DNA from: Nageia nagi
Taxonomy: Eukaryota; Pinophyta
DNA: 64,000 nucleotides
Direction of reading: 5' to 3'
NCBI GenBank assembly: GCA_050084985.1
Contig: JBITNC010000001.1
Location: forward strand, 97,960,001 to 98,024,000
In this document: in pieces, positions 10,716-21,579 of the stretch
Position numbering within the stretch: position 1 is the first letter of the stretch
Layout of the letters: each line of letters begins with the position of its first letter
The notes under the pieces: generated by a model
What the model saw: the letters and a program-made list of their open reading frames with translations, nothing else
Told to the model about the DNA's origin: nothing
The model's database searches: none
Translations under genes and position numbers: made by a program

Positions 10716-11697
10716 GGTAAGTGCAAGAAGATGAGTCTCACTTTGGAGGAACTCTTATGAATTGCTAGGTTTTTGTATTTATTTAATAACTTTTTATTTT
10801 TTTGGAATTATCAAAAATATATATATGTGCATAATTTACATACAATTCTTCAGAATTTAAATAAAAAATTAATTAAAAATGATAAGTTTTATTCAAATTA
10901 TGTTTGCTAGACATGAGCATTTTATAAACGATAATCATGGCCAATAAAAAATTAATAAAAAATAAAATATTCATGAAAAAATATAAAAATAATACTCCAT
11001 AATATTAGTGTCTTAGGTATCTTTAACTAATAGAATTTAAAAAAATATTTTAATTTAGGTCCAATTATGCTTGACGGACACGATTGGTATGGTCTTGAAA
11101 TTGTATTTTTTACATAGTGGGTTTTGTATTTGTTTAATAACTTTTTTGTTTTTTGGAATTGTAAAAAAATAATATATGTGCATAATCTGCATACAATTTT
11201 TCATAAGATAAAAAAAATACAAATTAAAATTGATAAATTTAGGTCAAATTATGGTTGCCAGACATGAGCAATTTTTGAAATAGCAATAGCAGTCAATAAA
11301 ATAATAATAAAAAAATAAAATATTCATGAAAAAATTACAAAAAAATATCATCCACAATCTTTAGTGTCTTAGGTATCTTTTCCCAAAGGAATTTTAAAAT
11401 ATATTTTAATGTAGGTCCAATTATTCTTGCTGGATACAATGGGGGTATGATCCTGAAATTGTATTTTTTAAACAGTGGCTTTTAAACATGCCTACCAAAT
11501 ATTAATTTATATCATATAGGTATTAGAATAAATTACATATTTAAAAAACTAGACTTCGAGAACTACAATTTTACCTAAGTGACCTTTTTCAAGAATCAAG
11601 CTTCAAATTTTGAGATCAATTATGAGAAAACCTAAAAATCAAAGAAAACACTTCCACTTTTTTGCCAAATGTGGGACTCATCTTCTTGCACTTAGCC
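10716..11697. mobile_element. 0.98-kb terminal-inverted-repeat element (MITE-like), inserted in X
   Basis: The left end (10716-10746) and the right end (11665-11697, read inverted) share GG(C)TAAGTGCAAGAAGATGAGTC(T/C)CAC(A)TTTGG, with two small indels and one substitution. The interior is very AT-rich, has no long frame, and is built mainly of a 351-bp tandem duplication. I could not find a convincing target-site duplication, so the superfamily is open. Non-autonomous DNA transposons of this size commonly have such TIRs and no genes. Confidence 0.6.
10771..11486. repeat. 351-bp tandem direct repeat, two units
   Basis: TTTTGTATTT at 10771 and at 11122 starts two copies that stay aligned through GTGCATAATYTRCATACAAT, AAAATATTCATGAAAAA, TTAGTGTCTTAGGTATCTTT and CTTGAAATTGTATTTTTTA (one mismatch in the second copy). 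The two copies make up most of the interior of the inverted-repeat element at 10716-11697. Confidence 0.9.
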
Positions 11698-13107
11698 AAA
11701 ACATTGCAATTAATGGTGTTTTGAAGATCAATAAGATTGTTACCATTTTGTGCTTAATATGAACTGAGTGTTAGGAAATTTTAAATACCAAATCCATACC
11801 TTTAGAGATAATTATCATGGAGGCAATTAGGATTGAAATTTTCCTATTGTTGTCAACATTTTGGGTTGCATCCTTCATGATTGATAGGGTTGCATTTTTT
11901 AGGACATCAAGGATTGAATATTTCAAGGGAAATAGGATTTTGCAAATGTGTTTTCTAGAAGTGTTTGGACTACATGTTCATTGAATTTTGAGATAATGTT
12001 TATGAAGTTAGTGGCAACATTATGGTCTACATTAATTGTTGATAATAATTCATTTGTTATTGTAATATTTATTCATGACTTTGGGATTGATATACACTCA
12101 GTAAAGATTAGATGTTACACATTGAGCTTGGAGGACCTCTTGCACCATACATTGAGCCTTGAGAAGGCTAGATACCTCATGTTGGGCCTTGAGGAGGATT
12201 GCTACCTAAACTTGGATTTGAGGGAGCTTTTACCCCTCACATAGGATATGGAAGAGGTTGGGACTAGACATTGGGCTTGGAGGAGCTCCTAACCCCACAT
12301 TGGAATCAAGGAGACTTTTACACCTAATATGGGAGCTTGATGGATTTTGGTGCATGAATGAGTTTGAGAACTCCATGGTGGGTTGATGATGCTTGAAAAC
12401 CCAACAATTGGGTTGGATGAAGTGTTGGCTTCCCACATTGAGCTTGAGAAAGGCTTAGACTCAGCTATGGAGAAATGGCTATATCTGTTTATACTCACAT
12501 ATGATTTACTTGCAATTTTTGTAGGTACATTTTTCTAAAAACTTACATATGCATACACTCTTGTGTCTCTTAAGGATTTATTATGAGCCATTGTATGTTG
12601 ATTTTTATTTTAGACTTGAGTATCACACACTTGTTGATTTTTGGTGGGAAATGTTTATTGCTGAGTGGATGTTCATTAGACCACATTCTTGCTCCACATT
12701 ACATGATTTGAATATTGTATTGCATGAGGAAAAATTAGTAATGGTTGAAGGGATTGCTACCCCAATTTTATGCTCCATTTTGTGCTCATCAGGGATAGCA
12801 TTGGGATGTAGGGGGGCTACTCAATTTTTAGATCTATTTGGTGACCTTGAGCAGATGAGGAAGATTGCATACCCTTGTAGATTAATGGTTTGCTCATATA
12901 ATAGATGTTGACATGCATATTCAGGTGTTGGCTTTGCCTCACTTTGAGTATACTAGTTCTATTTTGAGGGTTGTTATGAACAATATTGAGGTTGAGTTGG
13001 TTGAATGCATAGTTGATATGATTTCTTCACATGAGCATGATGGATTCTATTTTTTGAGATGGGTTTGGGACCTTGGATTGTATTGTAATTGATTGAAAGC
13101 AAGCAAT
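11698..13107 (+). pseudogene. Rest of the X interior, coding-like but unrecognised
   Basis: Several plus-strand frames (11948-12244; 12549-12911) look coding-like, but none carries a recognisable domain. The first is built of the same 10-residue periodicity as array 1 (LSLEDLLHHT, LSLEKARYLM, LGLEEDCYLN). The second contains FWWEMFIAEWMFIRPHSC. A last stretch (about 12910-13090) ends just before the polypurine tract. I would treat this as decayed element sequence of unknown function. Confidence 0.3.
12118..12460 (+). repeat. 30-bp minisatellite, array 2 of X
   Basis: Degenerate units of 29-30 bp beginning CATTGAGCTTGGAGGA, CATTGAGCCTTGAGAAG, TGTTGGGCCTTGAGGAGG and so on. About seven run to 12345, with isolated units further on (12436-12460, CACATTGAGCTTGAGAAAGG). 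Unit length and core are the same as in array 1 (9281-9490). Confidence 0.75.
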
Positions 13108-13110
13108 CTC

Positions 13111-13124
13111 GAGAGGGGAGGCTT
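13111..13124 (+). other. Polypurine tract of X
   Basis: GAGAGGGGAGGC ends just before the TGTAATGTCCC LTR start. The purine run is the usual plus-strand DNA primer next to a 3' LTR. Confidence 0.6.
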
Positions 13125-14451
13125 TGTAATGTCCCTTTTGTAATATATTTATTATTACATTATACTTTAAGTTAATACTTGGGATAGAAAACTTAATGGA
13201 TCAATGGATCCCACTTAAGCTCCAAGTGGTATGTCTTCCTTCCAAGCATAGAATAGGTGTTTTAATGTACTTGGAGATCTCGATCATGATTATGGAAATC
13301 CCAAGGTCTATTTAGCAATTATATGGATGGATAAGCACTTGTATACATTTGCCATTCTTGGTGAGACTCTGAGACCCCCATATTAGCCCAGATGACATCT
13401 AGCCCCCACACATGGATCCTAGGCCCACATTGGGTATGCATGACACTCCAAATCCCACATTAGAACTTATGACACTTAAGGCCCCCATGTTGGTATGCTT
13501 GATCCCTAAGCATCCATGTTGGGCATTCTAGATCCTCTAAGAGGCTAACATTGGATTAGAGGAGCTAGAAATGATTCCTAGGTGAGATCCAAATCTAGCC
13601 AAGTGTTATAAAAGAACATTGGAGCCTCCTTACTAAATATACCTTATCATCATTATACTTCATATCATACAATAGAAAAGAATACTTAGCATTGCTAAGA
13701 TATCCCCTAGGTGTAGCATCTAGGAGGGATTTCAAGCTAAGGGATCCTAATTATCTATAGCATTGGCATAGTGCCCTTTCCCACTCGGTGTAATTCTAAG
13801 GTATTGCTTCTACCTTTAGTGGTTAGCCAAGGTTTGATAAGGGATCCTTGATGGAGAGGATTCAAATTATGAGGGAGTGTATTATCCCATCGTTTTGATA
13901 TTATTCCAGTAGTAAGAGACTTGTAAATTATGCCCTGTTTGGCTCCTTAAAGGCCAACATCATCTCTCTTAGGCTTATTATTGTATTGTTATCATTCTAT
14001 ATCATATATACAATCATTGGGGTGTTAGATCTCGTATTGTGATATTGTTGTATTCACTATTGCAACGTTGTGGTGTGCTTTCCTATTTATGCATGTATGA
14101 GCCATATGTTGGCATTGTGAGATGATATTCATTTATGTATGCTTATATTGGACAAATGTTTACATAAGGATGTTGATAATGCTTGATCTTGTAACCCTAG
14201 CTTAGATGTTGGCATATTTTCATTGTTAATACTTCATGTGGATTCTCTAACCCTAAAGTTTCCATATTGAGAGGATATGCTTAGCACCACTAAGTCTTCT
14301 TATCCTTTGATGATATGAAGTATAATGATAATTAGTTATTTCAACTAGTGAGGCTCTAATGTCCTTTTATAATACTTGGTTGGATATATATCTCACATAG
14401 AAATCATTCTTAGCTCCTCTAATCCAACATTAGTCTCTTAGAAGGCCCAAA
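13125..14451 (+). repeat. LTR of X, interrupted at its 3' side by a copia LTR
   Basis: Starts TGTAATGTCCCTTTTG after the polypurine tract. Between about 13370 and 13540 it carries CCCACATTGG-type motifs spaced roughly 30 bp apart. Its 3' two-thirds recur at 17279-18277 and its 5' 400 bp recur inverted at 26698-27085. The end of the LTR is not visible because the copia LTR begins at 14452. Confidence 0.6.
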
Positions 14452-14951
14452 TGTTGGAATGTATAATGCATTATTGTAAGGTTTTGTAATATTCCTCTTT
14501 GTAAATTCATTAATACTTAATAATATCACTAGATAACTTAAGTATTTAAGTGAATATGATAATGTAACTTATTCTATACTCCATCTCATGAGCATTCCCC
14601 TTGGGTAAAAGAGAGTTGCATGTCATACCTTTGTACAATGGTTAAAAGGGAGATCCAAAGGAGGATTTTGGCCTATAAATAGAAGGCCCTCTCTTTGTGA
14701 TCACTCACCAATTTGTGAAGCAAAGTTATGCTTTAAGATAGTGATTAAAAGATAAAATTAGAAGGCTTGTAAGAGAGTTATCTTTGTGAATGAAATAAGA
14801 TTTTGTTAGTGGATATACTCCTAGTTGGAGGAACCACTTTATATCTTGAGTCACTTTGTGAGATTTTCTATGCTTGTGTTTTGATGTTAGAATGAGCTTC
14901 CATATGATCTTGGTAGTTTAGGATTGTATTCTTTATACTTCAATCCCTTCA
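13433..14951 (+). repeat. Direct duplication, copy 1 (X LTR plus copia LTR)
   Basis: About 1.52 kb that recurs at 17279-18777 with high similarity. The copy contains the X LTR part and the complete copia LTR A, with an identical junction (GGCCCAAA then TGTTGGAATG). The shared junction shows that the composite was duplicated as a unit; these are not two independent insertions. Confidence 0.85.
14452..14951 (+). repeat. Copia LTR A (5' LTR of copia 1)
   Basis: TGTTGGAATGTATAATGCAT ... CAATCCCTTCA, 500 bp. Contains the promoter-like CCTATAAATAGAAGG near 14670. Nearly the same length as LTRs B, C and D. Confidence 0.85.
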
Positions 14952-14957
14952 TTTGGA

Positions 14958-15995
14958 TTCTTCAAGTGTTTTTCTAACTTCGATCTATATGTGTTCAATC
15001 AAAGAAAAGATATAGTTTTGATTCTCCTTTATGTGGATGATCTTTTGATTACTGAAAATAATGATGAAATCATTCAAGAGTGCATATCCAAACTTAAAGT
15101 AATATTTGAAATGACTGATCTTAGTCTTTTGCACTACTATCTTGGAATGCAAATGTATCAATACAAGGAGTGTACTTACCTTAGTCAATCTAAGTATATA
15201 TCAGACATCTTGTAGAAGTTTGAAATGGATGAGTGTAGATATACTGCAACCTTAGTATTTTTTAAAATTATTATTTCTCTAAGCTCCAACTCTCAATTAG
15301 CTGATGCTACAGCTTACAGGTAATTAATTGGTAGTCTTTTGTATTTGACTATATCTAAGCCAGATATTACCTTTGCAATGAATTTAATGGTACGATTCAT
15401 GCAAAAACCTTATATTTAGCATTTCAATGTTGTTAAGCAAATCTTAAAGTATGTTGCAGGAATTAAGGATCTTACTCTCAAGTATTCTAAGTTTTCCTCA
15501 TTTGTTCTCTTTGAATTCTTAGATTTTGACTATAGAGGAGATAGAGATGATAGAAAATCAACCTCTACGTATGTGTTTAGCATTGATTCAGGTGCAATCT
15601 CTTAAGTTTTCAAAAAGTAGCCTACTATTTCTCTTTCCACTATAGAAGTTGAATACTATGTCATATCTATTGTAGCCCAAGAAGACATTTGGCTAAGGCA
15701 TCTTCTGAAAAAAATTGGGTATAAGCAAGGTGGCTCATCTTTGATTTCTTCAGATAATTAGTCGGCTATTTCTTTGGTTAAAAATCTTGTGTTCCACCAA
15801 AGAATAAAATATGTGAAAATCCATGCCCATTTATCAAGAAGAAGGTTCTTGATGGCATCATATAACTAGAGTATTATCCATCCACCTTGAACTCTACTGA
15901 TTTGTTCACTAAGCCCCTCCTAGAAGCTCAATTATGTAAGCTTAGAGATGCTATCAAGTTGGTGAAGTTACCCTCAAGGAATAGTGAAGTTTGAA
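14958..15995 (+). pseudogene. Copia RT (C-terminal half) and RNase H, broken
   Basis: The frame contains LLYVDDLLI, the YVDD catalytic box of copia reverse transcriptase, then LSLLHYYLGMQ and LSQSKYISDIL of the RT connection. RNase H follows with DRDDRKSTSTYVF, STIEVEYYV and a degraded KHID-type end. Stops at the ends of these segments (for example after SDIL) and a frameshifted 3' part show it is dead. The deletion removed everything before the YVDD region. The similar region of copia 2 lies at 24428-25460. Confidence 0.8.
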
Positions 15996-16084
15996 TTCTT
16001 ATGTTGAATTCATATTTGTGATGACAACTTCATCTCTAAGAGAATTTTGTATTGTATAGTGTTGATTTTATTATACACTTTCAT

Positions 16085-16345
16085 GGTAAGTTCGCTCTAC
16101 ATATAAAACTTTTTGTACAAATTTATCAATCTAGCACTATTTAGTTATCCATATGTGAAGAACTCATGCATTTTTTGGTATTGTTTAGTTATCCATAGGT
16201 GAGGAACTCATTTGTGCATGCTCTATTTTGATCAATTTAGCATTATTCAGTCCATATGTGAGGAACTCTTATGCATCTTTTGGCACTATTCAGTTATCCA
16301 TATGTGAGGAACTCATATGTGCATGCTCTATTTTGTAATGATAAT
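16085..16345 (+). repeat. Tandem subrepeats upstream of the 3' copia LTR
   Basis: Four to five units of about 45-75 bp with the core GTTATCCATATGTGAGGAAC followed by CATATGTGCATG-type sequence. The same array, shorter and more diverged, stands at the same place in copia 2 (25552-25725). Confidence 0.75.
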
Positions 16346-16770
16346 CAACACATATTTTATATGCAACAGGTGACTATAAGTTTTTGGCATGGCATCTTTG
16401 TGATGACTTATAATGCACTATTGATCAGTTCATAATGGCATTTGTGTGATTCATCTATCCTTGATGAGATGAATATGTTGCATCTAACTGATCTTGTTAT
16501 TTGAGCTGCTTATGACTTGCAATTTTTTTTAAGATTGCAAGTTACTCATCTTAGTATGTAGACTCTTGAAGACTCTTCATGACTTCCAGTTGGATGACTA
16601 CTTCATGTACATTGAAATCGATTGTGATTAATGATTGTATTTAGCAAAGTAGTGAATCTCAAATTAGATCTTTCTTACTTCATAAATATGTAAAAGTTCT
16701 CATCTCCATTGTATCTATTTGTAGAAGAACTCTTTTACTTGCTCTATCCCAATATTGCATTAAAGAGAAG

Positions 16771-17273
16771 TGTTGGAATGTATAATGCATTATTATAAAA
16801 GTTTGTATTAACTCTTATATGTAAATTCACTAATACTTAAGGGTGTCATTTGATACCTTAAGTATTTAAGTGAATATGATAATGTAACTTATCTTACACT
16901 CCATGTCATGAGCATGCCCCTTGGATAAAAGGATGTGCATATCATGCTTTTGTACATTAGATAAAAAGGTGATCCAAAGAGATATTTTAGCCTATAAATA
17001 GAAGGATCCCTTTTTGTGATCACACACTAATTTGTAAAGTAAAGTTGTGCTAGAGGATAGTGTTTAAGAGAAAAGTGTAAGAGGATTGTAAGAGATTCAT
17101 GTTTGTGAATGAAGTGAGATCTAGTTACTGGATGTACTCCTAGTTGGAGGAACCACTTACATCTTATGTCACTTTGTGAAATTATCTTATTTGTGAGTTT
17201 GTTAGATGTGTATTGTGAGCTTCCATATGATCTTGGGTGTTTAAGAATTATCTTGTTAGTGTTAGTTCCTTCA
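16771..17273 (+). repeat. Copia LTR B (3' LTR of copia 1)
   Basis: Begins TGTTGGAATG directly after the purine tract AAAGAGAAG and ends TTCCTTCA. It differs from A, C and D more than those differ from each other in places, for example GGTGTCATTTGATACCTTAA. Confidence 0.85.
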
Positions 17274-17278
17274 GTTGG

Positions 17279-18777
17279 GTATGCATGACACTCTAGATCC
17301 TCACGTTGAAACTTTTGGTATGCTTGATCCCTAAGCATCCACATTGGGCATTCTAGATCCTCTAAGAGGCTAATGTTGGATTAGAGGAGTTGGGAATGCC
17401 TCCTAAGTGAGATCCAGATCTAACCAAGTGTTATAAAAGAACATTGAAGCCTCCTTACTTGATATACCTTATTATCATTATATTTCATATCATACAACGG
17501 AAAAGAAGACTTAGCAATGCTAAGCATATCCCCTAGGTGCAGCATCTAGGAGGGATTTTGAGTTGAAGGATCCTAATTATCTACGGCATTGGCGCAGCAC
17601 CCTTTCCCACTCGATGTAATTATGAGGTATTGCTTCTACCTTTAGTGGTTAGCCAAGGTTTGAGAAGGGATCCTTTGATGGAGAGGATTTTGATTATGAG
17701 GGAGTGTATTATCCCATGGTTTTGATATTATTCCAGTAGTAAGAGACTTGTAAATTATACCCTGTTTGGCTCCTTAAAGGCCAACATCATCTCTCTTAGG
17801 CTTATTATTATATTGTTATCATTCTATATCATATATACAATCGTTGGGGTGTTAGATCTCGTATTGTGATATTGTTGTATTCACTATTGCAACGTTGTGG
17901 TGTGCTTTCCTATTTATGCATGTATGAGCCATATGTTGGCATTGTGAGATGATATTCATTTATGTATGCTTGTATTGGCCAAATGTTTACATAAGGATGT
18001 TGATAATGCTTGATCTTGTAACCCTAGCTTAGATGTTGGCATATTTTCATTATTAATACTTCATGTGGATTCCCTAACCCTAAAGTTCCATCTTGAGGGG
18101 ATATGCTTAGCACTGCGAAGTCTTCTTATCCTTTGGACGATATGAAGTATAATGATAATTAGTTATTTCAACTAGTGAGGCTCTAATGTCCTTTTATAAT
18201 ACTTGGTTGGATCTAAATCTCATGTAGGAATCATTCTTAGCTTCTTTAATCCAACTTAGTCTCCTAAAAGGCCCAAATGTTGGAATGTATAATGCATTAT
18301 TGTAAGGTTTTGTAATATTCCTCTTTGTAAATTCACTAATACTTAATAGTATCACTAGATAACTTAAGTATTTAAGTGAATATGATAATGTAACTTATCC
18401 TACATTCCATCTCATGAACATTCCCCTTGGGTAAAAGAGAGTTGCATGTCATGCCTTTGTACAATGGTTAAAAGGGGGATCCAATGGGAGATTTTAGCCT
18501 ATAAATAGAAAGCCCCCTCTTTATGATCACTCACCAATTTGTGAAGCAAAGTTATGCTCTAAGATAGTGATTAGGAGATGAAGTTAGAAGGATTGTAAGA
18601 GAGTTATCTTTGTGAATGAAATAAGATTTTGTTAGTGGATATACTCCTAGTTGGAGGAACCATTTTATATCTTGAGTCACTTTGTGATATTGTCTATGCT
18701 TGAGTTTTGATATTAGAATGAGCTTCCATGTGATCTTGGTAGTTTAAAATTGTATTTTTTATACTCCAATCCCTTCA
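17279..18777 (+). repeat. Direct duplication, copy 2 (X LTR part plus copia LTR C)
   Basis: Repeats 13433-14951 from GTATGCATGACACTC to the end of the copia LTR. It lacks the first 300 bp of the X LTR and starts directly after copia LTR B. The order B, X part, C is what unequal exchange between copies of an X-copia composite would leave (inference). Confidence 0.85.
18278..18777 (+). repeat. Copia LTR C (5' LTR of copia 2)
   Basis: 500 bp, TGTTGGAATG ... CAATCCCTTCA, followed by the primer site. Closest to LTR A. Confidence 0.85.
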
Positions 18778-18779
18778 TT

Positions 18780-18795
18780 TGGTATTAGAGCAAAG
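18780..18795 (+). other. Primer-binding site of copia 2 (tRNA-iMet type)
   Basis: TGGTATTAGAGCAAAG lies two bases after LTR C. It differs by one C-to-T from the usual plant copia site TGGTATCAGAGC. Confidence 0.8.
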
Positions 18796-19239
18796 TTTGG
18801 AAGCTCTTCTTCAACATCTTGAAGGTCTTCATTCCTCATTTTACACTTTATTGTTGAAGTAAACTCAAGAGAAGGTATAGATTCTTTTTCTCTAGATTTT
18901 TTTTTTGGATTATTTCATTGTGATATTAACATATTATGTAATATGTGTTAGTTCCTATTTTTTGCAACATATGGTTAAAATACACATATATATTACAATA
19001 TATTGAATTTTTTTTATACTAACTTCTTACGTTGCAATTTTTTTACTTAGCATATTGATAATTTTTTTTGCATATTAAAGAAATTAATGTAAAAAAAATT
19101 CAAATTTTTTATATTAATCTAACATTTAAAAAAAAAACAAAAAAAAAAAAAAAAAGAGACTCTTATTTAAGAAGTTTCCTTTATTACAATGTATGCAACG
19201 AATAATTTTTTGTCTTCGAGAAATTTTTTAGGAACTTAT

Positions 19240-19920
19240 ATTATAAAAATCTAAAATATTTTTTTTCTCTCTCGTTGTTGAGACTAGCATTGGGGGGTTC
19301 GATTTTGTCTAATGGTGCCTCCGTACCCTCGTTGTTTTTTTTTTTCCTTGGTGCATCCTTCACAGGCGTGTGTGTATCTTGACCTCACCCAGCCACAGGC
19401 AGATCGCCTTTTTTTTTCCCTTTTTTTCTTGGAGGATACACCAATGTCGGCTTCCATGGCCATGTCTTCTCTCTCACCTCCTCAATAACATTGGCTGTAT
19501 TAGGAAGCCCAAGGGATCCTGCATCCAAAGAAATGGTAGTAGACTCAAATATCCCCAACCTATGTACTCTAGCTTTGGCTTTGGAAGCGACGGCCATCCA
19601 TTCCTGCATAAATGTTGTGTTCCATAATGGCCCTAACCCTCTATTTGGATGGCTCTGCAAAACTTTGCACCACCAACCTTTATCTGGATGGCTCGTGCGG
19701 CCCAAACTCGGTGGCTGGCACCTGGGTCTGCTCCATAACGCGTAGCCTGTGGTTCCTTTTATTTTGTGTATGTGCCCTCCCTCCATTGCACTCTGCTGCT
19801 CTTCCTTTCTCGCCTCCATTAAACTCGGATTTTGTCTAATAAGGTTAGAGCTTATGGCCGCCCACCAGTGCTGCTCTTTTTTCTTTACTTCCCCTTTTAG
19901 GATGACAAACATTTAATTCT
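19240..19920. other. GC-richer island inside the copia leader
   Basis: About 0.7 kb with clearly higher GC than its surroundings. Open frames exist on both strands (a 175-codon frame on the minus strand, 19385-19912), but none has a recognisable motif. GATTTTGTCTAAT(G/A) occurs near both ends (about 19300 and 19827). It may be a separate insertion. No function is assigned. Confidence 0.4.
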
Positions 19921-20607
19921 CCACTCCCACTTGTTTAAAAAACATCATAATTTTACCATTAGTCATTTAATGAATTTGTCATTTATTAATGAATCTGCTT
20001 TTCATTGGAGTGTGAAGGGAGTAAAAATGCCTTTTTTTTAGAATTAGAGTAAACTCTAAGTTCAAATTTAATGCTTGGTTATCACTATTTTTTTTGTCAT
20101 CATTCCTCTTATATGCTTTTCTTTTTTTTCACAAAAATGTAGCAAGTTTTTTAAAAGAATTTTTAATTGTTAGTCCTTCAAGTTTTTTAAGCATTTTTTT
20201 AAGGCTTAAAAATAAACACTTGCTTTGATTAACATAGTGTTAGTACTTTCTAAAAGATCACTACTAAGTGTTTAAAGTGTTAGAGAGAGAAATTGTTTTA
20301 AACACTTTAGTATACTAAGGTTTTTCTTTTTCCTTAGTTCTTTAAAAGTATTTTTTTAGCCTTAATAAAAAGGGAGATGAATTTTTTGAGGGATCATAAT
20401 TTAACTACTTGAATAATAAAAGTATGAATTTCTTTAGTACTTATAAAATTGCAATTAGATAAAGTAGCATTTTAGCTTCTCATATTACTTAAGTAAAAGA
20501 GGTAATTTTTCCTAATGCTATTTTTCTTAAAAGATCATGATTTAAGTAAAAAGGGGAAAAATTTTATGAATTTTTTACTTAAAAGTTTTAGATCTTTATA
20601 TAAATGT

Positions 20608-20770
20608 TGCATGTCTATTACTTAGATTTTAAGTGTTTATTTTGATAAATCCTTATGCAAATATGGACTTGTGCAAATTATGAAAATGATGCATGTTTAT
20701 GCCTCTCTAAGTATTTATTTTTTTGATAAATTTCTTATGCAAAGTTATAAATGGACTTGTGCAAAATATG
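20608..20770. repeat. Tandem duplication of about 80 bp
   Basis: TGCATGTCTATTACTTAG... (20608-20682) and TGCATGTTTATGCCTCTC... (20690-20770) share TTGATAAAT, CTTATGCAAA and ATGGACTTGTGCAAA in the same order. Confidence 0.75.
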
Positions 20771-21579
20771 GACTTGTGTAAAGATGTCCTTTAGAGGTTA
20801 GTAAACAAAACTTATTGGATTCTTAGGTTCCAAGTTATTAATGGAGGATGTTTCATTTACGCACTTTACTTTATTTATTTCATCTTTGCTTTATTTACTT
20901 ATGCAAAAATTATAAACATTGAATGAGCAACCCCCTAAAATGAATACATTCGCACATACATTTCGCAACATGACTTGTTTGGGGAGCCACAAGATGAGGA
21001 CAAGGTAGATTGGAGCCTTCAATTCAACGATCCAAATGGTGAAAACTATGTACTTCTTGATTACCCCTAAGTCCTCTGTTGGTTTGGATATAACTCCAAT
21101 AAGTGGAAAGATATGTGTGTAGTGATACCACATGTCTGCATGTCCATTCAAGGATTATCTTTATAGCCTAGGAGGAAAACTTGAAACCTGATCAAGATTA
21201 AAATTTTTTCGATCCAACATACATCACAACTTTGGAAAATAATAGGTACTCCTCCTTGTAAGAGTATATTACTTCCCAAAACGAACTGGTTGAAGATTGG
21301 TAGTACTTGGGCTCCACCTTGCGAACATCCATATGAAGGCCTAATTTTAGTCAAGAAAACAAGACTCGATATTATCCTTTTATATTTATGGTACTTGGTG
21401 ATGACAAAAATATTTGATACATGGGATGTATTATGAGTTTTTATTATAAACATTTGCACATGTGAAATTTTTTTTAAAATTTAAGCATGTCCTTTTATTA
21501 AATTTAACTTGTATGATTGATTTACTTAAATAAATCTAAAACATGTATGATGATTAAAAACTTTTCTAGACCATGCTTA

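Larger units (their letters stand above)
8880..14451 (+). mobile_element. Element X: non-autonomous-looking LTR element, 3' part
   Basis: A degenerate gag-like frame (8906-9616) and further unrecognised coding-like sequence run up to a polypurine tract (GAGAGGGGAGGC, 13111-13122) and an LTR start, TGTAATGTCCC, at 13125. A 30-bp repeat occurs in the gag-like frame (9281-9490), again at 12118-12460, and as spaced motifs in the LTR (about 13370-13540). No reverse transcriptase or integrase motif was found and no 5' LTR can be located, so X is incomplete or non-autonomous. A terminal-inverted-repeat element (10716-11697) interrupts it. The 5' limit is uncertain. At 14451 the LTR is cut by a copia LTR. 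Confidence 0.5.
14452..17273 (+). mobile_element. Copia element 1, internally deleted
   Basis: Two 500-bp LTRs (14452-14951, 16771-17273) flank only 1.8 kb of interior. The interior begins in the middle of the RT gene. Sequence from about 14958 (TTGGATTCTTCAAGTGT...TTTCTAACTTCGATC) corresponds to about 24430 in copia element 2. Primer site, gag, protease, integrase and most of RT are missing, so the copy is a deletion derivative. The flanks (GGCCCAAA on the left, GTTGGGTATG on the right) are not target duplications; both sides are X LTR sequence. Confidence 0.8.

Noticed and set aside
19385-19912. 175-codon minus-strand frame as a gene
   Set aside because: No recognisable domain, and overlapping plus-strand frames of similar quality. 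The higher GC makes chance open frames more likely.
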